From Aphanothece saxicola GSE-SYN-MK-01-06B (lineage in GTDB: Bacteria; Cyanobacteriota; Cyanobacteriia; PCC-6307; Cyanobiaceae), in assembly GCA_019359745.1 (NCBI GenBank), contig JAHHGT010000005.1:62001-126000 (forward strand): a stretch of DNA of 64,000 nucleotides, given 5' to 3'. The translations under genes were made by a program, and so were the position numbers. Below the pieces are notes generated by a model. The model saw only the letters and a program-made list of their open reading frames with translations, ran no database searches and was not told the DNA's origin. Position 1 is the stretch's first letter. Every line of letters begins with the position of its first letter. Positions 25,852 to 33,732 of this stretch are shown here, one piece after another.

Positions 25852-26508
25852 ATGGGCACCAGTTCCGACCCCCGCCTGATCGACGGTCCCGACGACGCCC
25901 CGGCCACCGTGCTGCTGGCCCATGGGGCCGGGGCGCCGATGGACAGCCCGTTCATGGCGGCCATCGCCGGCGGACTGGCAGCGGCGGGCTGGCGGGTGGT
26001 GCGCTTCGAGTTCGGCTACATGGCCCGGATGCGGGAAACGGGCCGCCGCCAGGGACCCGAGCGGATGCCGGTGCTGCAGGAGGCCTTCCGCCAGCAGGTG
26101 CGGCTGGAGAGGGGCGAGAGCCCGCAGCGGCCGCTGTTCATCGGCGGCAAGTCGATGGGCGGGCGGGTGGCCAGCCTGCTGGTGGACGAGCTGGCCGCCA
26201 GCGACGGGGTGCGGGGCTGCCTGTGCCTGGGCTATCCCTTCCATCCACCCGGCAAGCCGCTGCAACTGCGCACCGAGCACCTGGACGCCCTGCGCACCCC
26301 CACCCTGATCCTGCAGGGGGAGCGGGACACGTTCGGGCGACGGGAGGAGGTGGAGACCTACAGCCTCTCTCCGGCGGTGCAGCTGGGCTGGATCCCCAGC
26401 GGTGACCACAGCTTCAAGCCCACCCGGAGTTCGGCGCTCAGCGAGGCGGAGAACTGGGCAACGGCGGTGGGGTGGAGTGATGGTTTTTTGCGGGGGGTGG
26501 TGGGGTGA
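25852..26508 (+). CDS. Small alpha/beta hydrolase (KANL3/Tex30-like family)
   Basis: 218 residues from ATG 25852. The nucleophile elbow GGKSMGGR puts Ser101 at the active site, with Asp in LQGERDTFG near 157 and His in SGDHSFKP near 184 completing the triad. The N-terminal LLAHGAGAPMDSPFM loop is characteristic of the group. Substrate unknown; dienelactone-hydrolase-like or esterase activity is plausible. Confidence 0.88.
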   Translation: MGTSSDPRLIDGPDDAPATVLLAHGAGAPMDSPFMAAIAGGLAAAGWRVVRFEFGYMARMRETGRRQGPERMPVLQEAFRQQVRLERGESPQRPLFIGGKSMGGRVASLLVDELAASDGVRGCLCLGYPFHPPGKPLQLRTEHLDALRTPTLILQGERDTFGRREEVETYSLSPAVQLGWIPSGDHSFKPTRSSALSEAENWATAVGWSDGFLRGVVG

Positions 26509-26618
26509 GACTGATCAGCCGGGGGAGAAATGCCTCGCCGCTCAGCTTGTCCGTCAGACCTGCTCGAAAGGTTGCCTGGGTCGTTGTGGATGAGAACAGG
26601 ACGCCATCTGCGCTGTCA

Positions 26619-27098
26619 TCAGGGCGTACCTGACTGCAGCGTTTCGATGAAACCAATCACGCGTTCTTCCAGCTGATCGATACGCCGCATCAGCCGAGCT
26701 TCCGTTTGTGCCAGAGCTTCCTCGCTGACGCCGCCACGACCAGCTCCCGATGCCGACAGCGAGCGTGCAGGGGCGGGCCAGGCGCCATTGGCAAACACGG
26801 AGCTCAGATGGTCCCAGGTTTTCTTCTTGGTGGGAGCTGGGCCTAGGGCGGCCTCCAGATGGGCGTGGGCCGCTGCGGCCGTGCGGAAGCGGGCCTTGAG
26901 GGCCGCCGGATGGCATTGCTCCTTCGGCAGCAAGGGCTGGGGGGACTCAGTCAATGCACCGATGGCCTCCGCCGGCGCCACTTCCTCCACCAGCTGACGG
27001 ATCGCGGCGTTCTGTTCGCCCACGGTGCGGAACAGATCGGCATCGCCCTTGGCCATGCGCGCCATCAGCTCGCCGAAGCGATCGCTCAGTTCCCCCAT
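26619..27098 (-). CDS. Hypothetical helical protein downstream of AAA ATPase
   Basis: 159 residues, mostly helical with Ala/Glu/Arg-rich heptad-like segments at both ends and a Pro-rich middle; the C-terminus (EEALAQTEARLMRRIDQLEE) looks like a coiled coil. It overlaps the stop of the gene at 27098 by about one base, so the two are coupled. No known domain. It may be the last gene of a unit that begins with the AAA ATPase at 28907. Confidence 0.65.
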   Translation of the reverse strand: MGELSDRFGELMARMAKGDADLFRTVGEQNAAIRQLVEEVAPAEAIGALTESPQPLLPKEQCHPAALKARFRTAAAAHAHLEAALGPAPTKKKTWDHLSSVFANGAWPAPARSLSASGAGRGGVSEEALAQTEARLMRRIDQLEERVIGFIETLQSGTP

Positions 27099-27607
27099 CA
27101 GCCCTCACTCCCTCCGCGCAGCAGGCGGCGCATGCGCTCGATCAGCCGTGTGATGCTGAAAATGCTCCAGTAGCCGGTCTCCTCCTTGGCAGCATCGAGT
27201 TCCTGCAACAGCCCATCGAGGGCCTGTTGCTTGTCTTCGAAGGCTTCCAGCTCCCGGTGCATGTCCTGGGCGATGCGGAGGGCCTCCGCCTTCTCCTGGC
27301 CCAGGGCCATCAACCGGCCCTCGTAGCTGCGCAGGGTCTCCAGAAATCTCTCGCGAGCCACTGTGAGCTCCCTGGAGCGGCGCTGCAGCTGGGCCCTCGA
27401 GCGGGTGAGCGAGGCGTGGCTGTTGCGCATCGCCTGGTAGTGGTGCTCAATCTGCTCCCGGCTCAGGGCGCTGAGATCAGCGGGGAAATCGCTGGTGGAG
27501 CGGATGCCCTTGCAGGCCAGCGCGGCTTGGGCTGGATCGGACGCCACCGGCATCGCTTCAGGGTCTGGCAGGAGGAGGCTCAGCTCCCCTTGCTCGCTGT
27601 TGGTCAT
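27098..27607 (-). CDS. Coiled-coil protein in AAA ATPase unit
   Basis: 169 residues. Residues about 55-135 are a long coiled coil (REQIEHHYQAMRNSHASL, then ERFLETLRSYEGRLMALGQE and further heptads), ending in an amphipathic basic tail with FSITRLIERMRRLLRGG. No named family. It lies 133 bp downstream of the AAA ATPase on the same strand and overlaps the next gene. A structural or adaptor partner for the ATPase is an inference from order. Confidence 0.65.
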   Translation of the reverse strand: MTNSEQGELSLLLPDPEAMPVASDPAQAALACKGIRSTSDFPADLSALSREQIEHHYQAMRNSHASLTRSRAQLQRRSRELTVARERFLETLRSYEGRLMALGQEKAEALRIAQDMHRELEAFEDKQQALDGLLQELDAAKEETGYWSIFSITRLIERMRRLLRGGSEG

Positions 27608-27643
27608 CGGCTCAGAGACGCGTCCTCCAGCACAGCACCGGAG

Positions 27644-27665
27644 ATGGATGGACGACCATCCATCG
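27644..27665. repeat. Perfect hairpin between AAA ATPase and coiled-coil genes
   Basis: GATGGATGG-ACGA-CCATCCATC forms a perfect 9-bp stem with a 4-base loop in the 133-bp gap. No T run follows on either strand, so it is not a standard terminator; it could stabilise or process the mRNA, or be an operator. Confidence 0.5.
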
Positions 27666-27740
27666 ATTCACATTTCTCAAACCGAGACTCCGATCTGGAC
27701 GTCACGATCCAGACGGAACCCTGACATCGACGTCCTGCCA

Positions 27741-28907
27741 TCAGCGCCGCCGTTCCCGCCAGATCTCCTGCACCAGCGGATCGGCGACGCCGTACAGGCC
27801 GTGGCCCAGCCGCATCAGCAGGTTGTCGGCAAGAAGTTCGTTGACCACCGGCTGAATCTCCTCCACCCGTACCTCCCGGCCGACCGCAGCGGCGTAAGCC
27901 GACGCGGCCTCCGCTGAGAACAGGCCCTTGGCAGGGCCCTCCTCCCGGGCCACCCGCTCGAAGATCGCCATGGCCAGCCCGCCCAGCTGTTCCACCTTCT
28001 GGAGCTCCAGGTCAGCGGCCGTGCCGCGCAGGGTGGCCGCAATCACGGGCAACAGCTGATCCGGCTCCAGCCCCGAGCCACTGCGGCTGCTGAACCTGAG
28101 CTGACCCAGGGCCCGCAGAAACTCCTCAGGTCGATGGCCCAGGGTCTGAAACGCGTCCCAGGCCACCGGCTCCGACGGCAGCGGCGTCCCACCCTCCTGG
28201 GCGAGACGCTGCAGCACATGGCGGACATATTCCAGACCCAGCAAGGGGTAGGGCAGCGACGTGGCCCCGGTGAAGGCTTGGTTGCGCCGGGCCGTCAGTT
28301 CACCCACCAGGGCCCTGTGGGAGCCGGTGCCGAGAAACAGGAAGTGCCCTGGCGTGCCGGGTCTGGGGTTGATGGCGTCCCGGGCTGCTTTGAGGGCCAG
28401 CAACAGTTGATGGCCGTCCTCGGTGGTGATGGCCTGCTGCACCTCATCCACGATCAGCACCACATCGCCCCTGGCCTGATCCACCACCTCCGCGAGGGCC
28501 TGAGCCAGGGTTGCTCCACCGGTTTCCCCCAGCTGCTCCAACTGGAACCCGAAACGAAAGCCCATCCCACCGAGATCCAGTCCCCTGAGCCGGCCCAACC
28601 GGGCCAGGGGCGTCGAAGCTGGCGTCACCAAGTCGGCCAGCAGGCGGCGAACGGCGGCATAAACCAGCGTCGCCGGGCTGACCTTGATGTCGCTCCACAG
28701 GTCCACGTAGATCACCACCGCCCCCTGGGCCTCCAGTTCGGGCACCAGATCCGTCAGGAGGAAGGTGGTTTTGCCCGTCCGACGCAGCCCGGACAGGAAC
28801 AGCCCCGACCGCAGGCCCTCGTCAAGGACGCCGGGATGGAGCAGCCGGCCGGCCAACTCAGCGGCCAGCCTGGGACGGCGGAAGACAGCGACCAAGGCTA
28901 TGGGCAT
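27741..28907 (-). CDS. AAA/STAND-like ATP-binding protein
   Basis: 388 residues. Walker A SGLRRTGKTT at 39-48, Walker B DVVLIVDEVQQA at 148-159, sensor-like FLFLGTGSHRALVG, then a C-terminal winged-helix-like half ending in GHGLYGVADPLVQEIW. This is the archaeal-ATPase/AAA type found in many bacterial accessory regions and often tied to conflict systems or toxins. The ATG at 28905-28907 lies inside the left arm of an inverted repeat shared with the divergent toxin gene. It heads a possible three-gene unit with two helical proteins. Confidence 0.85.
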   Translation of the reverse strand: MPIALVAVFRRPRLAAELAGRLLHPGVLDEGLRSGLFLSGLRRTGKTTFLLTDLVPELEAQGAVVIYVDLWSDIKVSPATLVYAAVRRLLADLVTPASTPLARLGRLRGLDLGGMGFRFGFQLEQLGETGGATLAQALAEVVDQARGDVVLIVDEVQQAITTEDGHQLLLALKAARDAINPRPGTPGHFLFLGTGSHRALVGELTARRNQAFTGATSLPYPLLGLEYVRHVLQRLAQEGGTPLPSEPVAWDAFQTLGHRPEEFLRALGQLRFSSRSGSGLEPDQLLPVIAATLRGTAADLELQKVEQLGGLAMAIFERVAREEGPAKGLFSAEAASAYAAAVGREVRVEEIQPVVNELLADNLLMRLGHGLYGVADPLVQEIWRERRR

Positions 28908-28957
28908 TTATGACAGAGAAATAATTATGGCTCAGCCATAAGTTCCAGTAAATGCCC
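28902..28957. promoter_or_regulatory. Nested inverted repeats between divergent AAA ATPase and YoeB-like toxin
   Basis: Inner palindrome TTATGGCT-C-AGCCATAA (28925-28941) has 8-bp perfect arms. Outer arms GGGCATTTA (28902-28910) and TAAATGCCC (28949-28957) are also perfect inverted repeats. The whole lies in the AT-rich divergent promoter region and covers the AAA gene start codon. It looks like a shared operator, as expected for toxin-antitoxin or conflict loci. Confidence 0.6.
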
Positions 28958-29032
28958 CCCGCAAGCGACGCAACGCCGGGGCTGGCTGATCTGAGGACAG
29001 GGGCGATGGGATCGCATGCCTGGAGGAGCACC

Positions 29033-29332
29033 ATGGCGACCTACGCCCTGAGCCAGCCGCAGCGCTTCCGGCGTTTCGATCACGGCCAGCAGGCCCAGAA
29101 GGACGCCCGCAAGCTCGCCGCCGCATCGGGAGCCCTCAAGGCCAAAGCCGAACAGCAGCTGCAACGGCTGTCAGAGGATCCCTTTCGGCCGCCACCGCCC
29201 GATGAAGCGTTGATGGGTGATCTGCGAGGAGCCCTTTCCCGTCGGCTCAACATCCAGCGCCGGCTCGTCTACCAGGTGCTGCCCGTCGAGAAGGTCGTGA
29301 AGGTGCTGCGGCTGTGGACGCACGACGAATGA
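29033..29332 (+). CDS. YoeB/Txe-like mRNA interferase, apparently without antitoxin
   Basis: 99 residues from ATG 29033, chosen because GGAGGA lies 7 bp upstream; the frame is open back to ATG 28952. The C-terminal half reads DPFRPPPPDEALMGDLRG, SRRLNIQRRLVYQV and ends LRLWTHDE, matching the YoeB/Txe pattern (SRRI-N-X-X-HRLVY...THY). Such toxins cleave mRNA at the ribosomal A site. Usually a YefM/Axe antitoxin precedes the toxin; none is found here. The usual final His-Tyr is changed to His-Asp, which may weaken catalysis. Confidence 0.75.
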   Translation: MATYALSQPQRFRRFDHGQQAQKDARKLAAASGALKAKAEQQLQRLSEDPFRPPPPDEALMGDLRGALSRRLNIQRRLVYQVLPVEKVVKVLRLWTHDE

Positions 29333-29376
29333 GGCTCTCCTAGGGCAGCAGTGCCGAGGGGACCAGGGGGCGGGGA

Positions 29377-29775
29377 TCAGACCCAGTTCTCATCCAACAG
29401 CCCGTCCACCCGCTCGAACTCGCGCAGGTTGTTGCTCACCAGGGTGAGGCCCTCGCTGCGGGCATGGGCGGCGATGTGCAGATCATTCACACCGATCGGC
29501 GTGCCGCGGCGCTCGAGGGCCGCGCGGATCTGGCCGTAGTGCTGGGCCGCCTTGGGCCCATAAGCCAACACCTCCAGGCGACTGCAGAAGTTTTCCACCA
29601 CGGCCAGCGAGCGCGGCGGATCGGAACTTTTCTCGGCACCGTGCATCAACTCAGCCAGCGTGATCGATGACATCGCCAGATGACTGGCGTTGCAATTGAA
29701 CCGCTCCAGCAACGACTCCGGCCGCCGTTTGATGACGTAGATGCAGATATTGGTATCCAGCAGATAACGCAGCAT
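29377..29775 (-). CDS. vapC: VapC-type PIN-domain toxin
   Basis: 132 residues from ATG 29775. PIN landmarks are LLDTNICIYVIK (Asp6), ITLAELMHGAE, TPIGVNDLHIAAHA and TLVSNNLREFERV; all four acidic positions are present. The antitoxin gene ends 7 bp upstream. Very similar in pattern to the third pair at 30954, suggesting paralogy. Confidence 0.93.
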   Translation of the reverse strand: MLRYLLDTNICIYVIKRRPESLLERFNCNASHLAMSSITLAELMHGAEKSSDPPRSLAVVENFCSRLEVLAYGPKAAQHYGQIRAALERRGTPIGVNDLHIAAHARSEGLTLVSNNLREFERVDGLLDENWV

Positions 29776-29782
29776 CGGCGAA

Positions 29783-30019
29783 TCAGAAGGACTCGCGTTC
29801 GTCTTGCCCCTGCGAAGCCCGCTCCTCCAGGAAGTCGTCCGGCACGCTGGGGCCACCGTGGAAGAAGCTGTCCCAGCTGCGGCCGAGCGGCGCGATGATC
29901 CGCTCCTGGCCGCAGGCCCGGACTTCCACCTCCGTGACGGAGTCGGGAAGCCGCAGATGGGCGGGGATGCGCACCGCCTGGCTGCGGTTGCTCAGAAACA
30001 GCTTGGTGACAGCCCGCAT
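29783..30019 (-). CDS. vapB: VapB-type antitoxin (AbrB/SpoVT fold)
   Basis: 78 residues from ATG 30019. The swapped-hairpin AbrB motif TKLFLSNRSQAVRIPAHLR is at the N-terminus, with an acidic tail (DDFLEERASQGQDERE) that should bind VapC. It precedes vapC by 7 bp. Upstream GGATA (30032-30036) and TATCC (30048-30052) form a short inverted repeat that may be its operator. Divergent from the secreted DUF3828-like gene. Confidence 0.9.
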   Translation of the reverse strand: MRAVTKLFLSNRSQAVRIPAHLRLPDSVTEVEVRACGQERIIAPLGRSWDSFFHGGPSVPDDFLEERASQGQDERESF

Positions 30020-30102
30020 CGGACCTGCTTGGATATACAAGGAGTCTATCCCAGGTTGACGTCCGCCGCTGCCAGGATTCCGAGGAACGCCAGCACGCCG
30101 TC

Positions 30103-30591
30103 ATGCCCCTGCCCCAGGTGATGCCGCTGTTGCTGGCCGCCGCGATCGCCCCCTGCCCAGCTCCGGTGAAGGCCCAGCTCGATGGCCTCTACCGCTGGCA
30201 TGTGGCTGGGCAGGACCTCAGCGGTCCGACCGAGATCAAGAGCCAGCAAAGCCGCTTCACCGATGGGCTGTACCAGAAGTTGCGGCGCGCCTTTGCGCTC
30301 GATCCAGCCAGTGGTCGATTTATCGACTTCGATCTGTTCAGCGGCACCCAGGTGTCGACATACGGCGCCAAGGTGCTGGGCTGCACCGCCACCCCCGGCG
30401 GCGGGCTGGAAGCCCGGGTGGCGGTGCAGGCGGGGCTGCGCAAACGCCCTTTGGAGGCCCCGCAGCAGCTGCGCTATCAGCTGGTACCAGGCCCTGCTGG
30501 CACCTGGAAGATTGCCGACATCGTCTATTCCGATCCGGCCGGGTTCCGCCTTTCCGGCTACCTGGCTGAGCTGCTGGCTCCCCAGCCCTGA
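30103..30591 (+). CDS. Secreted protein, DUF3828-like
   Basis: 162 residues. Short hydrophobic N-terminus (VMPLLLAAAIAPCPA) consistent with a signal peptide. The mature part (LDGLYRWHVAG, RFIDFDLFSGTQ, WKIADIVY) resembles DUF3828/nuclear-transport-factor-like domains found in periplasmic proteins. Function unknown. It sits between two VapBC pairs and may be cargo of the same insertion. Confidence 0.6.
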   Translation: MPLPQVMPLLLAAAIAPCPAPVKAQLDGLYRWHVAGQDLSGPTEIKSQQSRFTDGLYQKLRRAFALDPASGRFIDFDLFSGTQVSTYGAKVLGCTATPGGGLEARVAVQAGLRKRPLEAPQQLRYQLVPGPAGTWKIADIVYSDPAGFRLSGYLAELLAPQP

Positions 30592-30661
30592 TCCCCGCAG
30601 GACCCCTGCGGATCATGTCGAAGGACGGCAAAGCAGGACGGCCAAGGGTTTTCGGCTAGCC

Positions 30662-30671
30662 TGTACGTACA
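30662..30671. promoter_or_regulatory. Palindrome upstream of vapBC
   Basis: TGTACGTACA is a perfect 10-bp palindrome, followed by CCGTACA 8 bp on, so TGTACG...CGTACA also forms an inverted repeat. It lies about 32 bp ahead of the vapB start, where VapB autorepression sites usually sit. Confidence 0.5.
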
Positions 30672-30702
30672 TCTCCGTACACACAAGGCAGAAGGCAAGG
30701 CC

Positions 30703-30957
30703 ATGGACGTGCTTCCCAGTCGGGTGTTCATGAACGGCAACAGCCAGGCCGTGCGCATCCCCGCCGAGTTCCGCCTCGCCACCGACCGGGTGCAGATCAC
30801 CCGCAGCCCCAACGGCGATCTGATCATTCACCCCTGCCCGACCCAGCGGGGCCAGGCCCTGCTCGACACGCTCGCCGGCTTTGAACCAGGCTTCGTGGCC
30901 AGCCTGGAAGCGCAGCAGGCCAGTCCGATCCCGGTGCAGGAGCGGGAGACTCTTTGA
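30703..30957 (+). CDS. vapB: VapB-type antitoxin (AbrB/SpoVT fold)
   Basis: 84 residues. N-terminal AbrB-like motif SRVFMNGNSQAVRIPAEFR followed by an acidic tail. The stop overlaps the TTG start of vapC. Preceded by a TGTACGTACA palindrome. Closely matches the pattern of the antitoxin at 29783, although the two pairs are in opposite orientation. Confidence 0.92.
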   Translation: MDVLPSRVFMNGNSQAVRIPAEFRLATDRVQITRSPNGDLIIHPCPTQRGQALLDTLAGFEPGFVASLEAQQASPIPVQERETL

Positions 30958-31367
30958 TCTACCTGCTCGACACCAACATCCTCATTTACCTGATCAAGAA
31001 CCGGCCGCCCCAGGTGGCTGAGCGCATCGATCAACTCGCCGATGTGGACAGCCTGGCGATGTCGTTCATCACCTGGGCCGAACTGCTGCGCGGGGCCGAG
31101 GGCAGCCAGCGCCGCGAGGCTACCCTCCAGCAGCTCGAAGCCCTGACCCGGCAGGTACCGGTGCTCTACCCCGATGGCCCCGCCATTTGCCGCCACTACG
31201 CCGCGCAGGCTGCCGCCCTGAAACGCTTGGCCACCCCCATCGGCGGCAACGATCTCTGGATTGCTGCCCATGCCCTGGCCCTCGGCGCCACCCTGGTGAG
31301 CCACAACGTGCGCGAATTCGCCCGCATCGAGGGCCTGGCCCTGGTGGATTGGGCGGCTCCTGCCTGA
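30954..31367 (+). CDS. vapC: VapC-type PIN-domain toxin, TTG start
   Basis: 137 residues. The start is TTG at 30954, overlapping the vapB stop; the first residues (IYLLDTNILIYLIK) show nothing is missing. PIN residues: Asp in LLDTN, Glu in ITWAELLRGAE, Asp in IGGNDLWIAAHA and the NVREFARI end. The weak start codon inside the antitoxin stop should keep toxin translation low and coupled. Confidence 0.93.
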   Translation: MIYLLDTNILIYLIKNRPPQVAERIDQLADVDSLAMSFITWAELLRGAEGSQRREATLQQLEALTRQVPVLYPDGPAICRHYAAQAAALKRLATPIGGNDLWIAAHALALGATLVSHNVREFARIEGLALVDWAAPA

Positions 31368-31405
31368 TCGAGGCTCAGACTTCACCTGGCCCATGCTCCG
31401 GTCCG

Positions 31406-31741
31406 ATGGCGCACCCGTCAGCCGCGCAGATCGCCCGCCTGGGGCGCCAAGGGGTGGCCCTGTTCTTCGTGTACATGCTCAGCGCGGAGCTGCCCGGCCA
31501 AATCTTTCACCTCGCCCAGCACCTGATCGGGCCGGGGCCGGGCGCCATCGCGGAAACCCTCGAACACCTCGGGGTGCTGCTGGTCTACCTCCTGGCCCTG
31601 GTCTGTGCCCTGTTCCTGGCCCAGCAGGAGCTCTGCCGCACACGCCTGCTGGCGTCCTACCCGCCACACGAGCCAGTCCCCCTCGCCATGCATGTGCTCG
31701 GCCTGGTTTGGGGCCTGCTGGCGGTGTTCCTGCTGCGCTGA
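31406..31741 (+). CDS. Small membrane protein
   Basis: 111 residues from ATG 31406, with three hydrophobic stretches (about 17-30, 49-70 and 95-110) and a central Glu/His-containing segment. No family recognised. The frame extends upstream into vapC in another frame, so the start is set at the first ATG after the vapC stop. Confidence 0.6.
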   Translation: MAHPSAAQIARLGRQGVALFFVYMLSAELPGQIFHLAQHLIGPGPGAIAETLEHLGVLLVYLLALVCALFLAQQELCRTRLLASYPPHEPVPLAMHVLGLVWGLLAVFLLR

Positions 31742-31823
31742 ACGCTGGACGTGGGCCCCGAAAAGATCAACCGCAACCTTGACGGCGCCAACAAGGACCA
31801 GCTGGGGTGATGGAGGGCAAGGT

Positions 31824-32456
31824 TCAGCTCCTGCCAGTACTCAAAGCCAGACACGTCAACACCCCACTCAAATAAGCCCCCGTATCAATCCCGATCCGGT
31901 GCGGCAGCCGCGTCACCTTGAAGTCATGGCGAAACGTATGCCCATGCACCACGGTGTACGGCAAACCATGGGGCCGGCTCAGAAACGGCCGCCGGATCCA
32001 GATCAGATCGTCTGTGGCCTGGTGCTCCAGGCGGATGTCGGGGCGCACGCCCGCATGCACGAACAGATAACGGCCGCGGATCGCCGTGTACGGCAGCTGC
32101 TCGAACCAGGCCTGGCGCTCGCGGGCCAGGGGCCGGATGTCGGGGTTGCCGCCGTTGCACAGCCACAACTCCACGTCCTGGTCCGGCGCTCTCGGTGCCA
32201 TCGCCTTCAGCAGCATCTGCTCGTGGTTGCCCCGCAGCACGGTCACCGCCGCCAGGCCGAAGGCGGCGGGGTTCTCCTGCAGCTGCCAGACCCGCTCCAG
32301 CACCTTCCGGTCGCCATCGGCTTCGGGGGCCCGGTCGATCAGGTCCCCCAGGAAGATCAGTTCTGCCCCTGAATCCAGGTGTGGGGTGAGTTCCTGCTCC
32401 AGCAGGGAGGCGCAGCCGTGCACATCCCCGATCGCCACCACCTCAGGTCTGTTCAT
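31824..32456 (-). CDS. Calcineurin-like metallophosphoesterase (serine/threonine phosphatase type)
   Basis: 210 residues from ATG 32456. PPP-family motifs are complete: GDVHG at 10-14, GDLIDRAPE at 37-45, RGNHEQ at 75-80, and C-terminal HAGVRPD and VVHGHT. It resembles bacterial PrpA/ApaH-type phosphatases acting on phosphoproteins or dinucleoside polyphosphates. It overlaps the end of the VWA gene by 14 bp and is therefore the third gene of the MerR-VWA-phosphatase operon. Confidence 0.92.
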   Translation of the reverse strand: MNRPEVVAIGDVHGCASLLEQELTPHLDSGAELIFLGDLIDRAPEADGDRKVLERVWQLQENPAAFGLAAVTVLRGNHEQMLLKAMAPRAPDQDVELWLCNGGNPDIRPLARERQAWFEQLPYTAIRGRYLFVHAGVRPDIRLEHQATDDLIWIRRPFLSRPHGLPYTVVHGHTFRHDFKVTRLPHRIGIDTGAYLSGVLTCLALSTGRS

Positions 32457-33699
32457 CGTCGCTCTCCCACACGTTGAGGCTGGAGCGCTGCGACTCCCGG
32501 CGCAGGTTTTTGCGGCTGCGCTTGGGATCGCTCTTGAGCATGGCCAGCTTGTCGCTGAGCAGGTTGAGCTCCCGGGTGAGCCTGGGGGTGGCGGGCATCG
32601 CCGACAGGTCGCCGAACAGCTTGCCCAGGCTGATGCTGGCGCTGCCGACATCGCCGCGATCGAGTTCGGCGATGACCCGCTTGCGCTCCCGGTTGGCGTT
32701 GAAGAGGGCCAGTTGTTCCGCCACCGCCTCATCGCCATCCAGTTGATCGAGCTCCCCATGGGCCATCACGGGCAACTGCAGGTGTTCGATCAGGCTCTGG
32801 CGTTCGCCGCTGCCGGGGACCTCCCAGGCCAGCCGCACGCTGAGGATCTCCTGATTCGGGACCCAGGCGGGCAGCTTGAGCTGCAGACCCACGTTCAGCT
32901 CCTGGCCGGCGCGCAGGTTGGGCAACTGGTGGTTGCCGGCGGTGGTGGGCGTGAGGTCGTTGAGCAGATCGACCACCTCCGCACCGTGCTTGCCCCGCAG
33001 GCCAAGGCTCACCCGCCGCCCGAAGGTGCTCGCCAGCCCCTGGAGTTCGGAGGCGTAGAGATCCGCCAGCTGGCTGGGGGTTTCGATGTGGGCCAGGGTG
33101 CCATCGCCCGCGGCGGCCATCGCCCCCATCAGGTCTTCGTCGAAGTCGTCGCCCAGGCCGAAGGCGCTGGTGCTGATGCCGCGCTGGGTGAGGCCCGCCA
33201 CCTTGGCGGCAATCTGGCCTTGGTCGGTGAGGCCATGGTTGGCCTGGCCATCGGAGAGCAGCAGCACCCGGTTCATCGCGCCGGGGTCGAGGTGCTCCGC
33301 CACCTGGGTGGCCCCCGCCCGCCAGCCATCGAAGAGGGCGGTGCTGCCACCGCTGTGGATCGTGTTGATCGCGGCGATGAAGGGCTGGGGATCGGTCACG
33401 GGCATGGAGGGCACCACCACCGTCACCTCGTCGTCAAAGCTGACGATGGCGAGGCGATCACGGCCGGTGAGTTCCCCGGCCAGGAAGCGGGCCGCCTTGC
33501 GGGCGTAGCTGAGCTTGGTGCCGCCCATGGAGCCGGAGCGGTCGATCACAAGGGCCAGGTTGAGTGGCGGCCGCTCGCGAAGGCTGGCTGCGGCGGCCAC
33601 CGGCGGTGGGGTGATCGTGAGCAGCAGATCCAGGATCGACGGGCGATCGGAGGCCACCGCCGGCCGCAGGGGCCGGAAACGCAGGGTGGGACGGGTCAT
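32443..33699 (-). CDS. VWA-domain protein
   Basis: 418 residues. A von Willebrand factor A domain (about 46-220) with intact MIDAS motif DRSGSMGG (53-60), the Thr/Ser turn SGGSTALFDG and Asp in LLLSDGQANHG. A beta-rich C-terminal domain and a helical tail follow. No signal peptide, so it is probably cytoplasmic. VWA proteins act as metal-dependent binding hubs and are often paired with phosphatases in stress or signalling modules; here the phosphatase gene overlaps the 3' end. Confidence 0.9.
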   Translation of the reverse strand: MTRPTLRFRPLRPAVASDRPSILDLLLTITPPPVAAAASLRERPPLNLALVIDRSGSMGGTKLSYARKAARFLAGELTGRDRLAIVSFDDEVTVVVPSMPVTDPQPFIAAINTIHSGGSTALFDGWRAGATQVAEHLDPGAMNRVLLLSDGQANHGLTDQGQIAAKVAGLTQRGISTSAFGLGDDFDEDLMGAMAAAGDGTLAHIETPSQLADLYASELQGLASTFGRRVSLGLRGKHGAEVVDLLNDLTPTTAGNHQLPNLRAGQELNVGLQLKLPAWVPNQEILSVRLAWEVPGSGERQSLIEHLQLPVMAHGELDQLDGDEAVAEQLALFNANRERKRVIAELDRGDVGSASISLGKLFGDLSAMPATPRLTRELNLLSDKLAMLKSDPKRSRKNLRRESQRSSLNVWESDDEQT

Positions 33700-33732
33700 G
33701 GTGGGGGTTAGCGGTGGGACGGGGGAAAGGAT

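Noticed and set aside
28952..29032. Upstream ATG 28952 as start of the YoeB-like toxin or as a short antitoxin
   Set aside because: The added 27 residues are Ala/Gly/Thr-rich with no antitoxin pattern, and GGAGGA favours ATG 29033.
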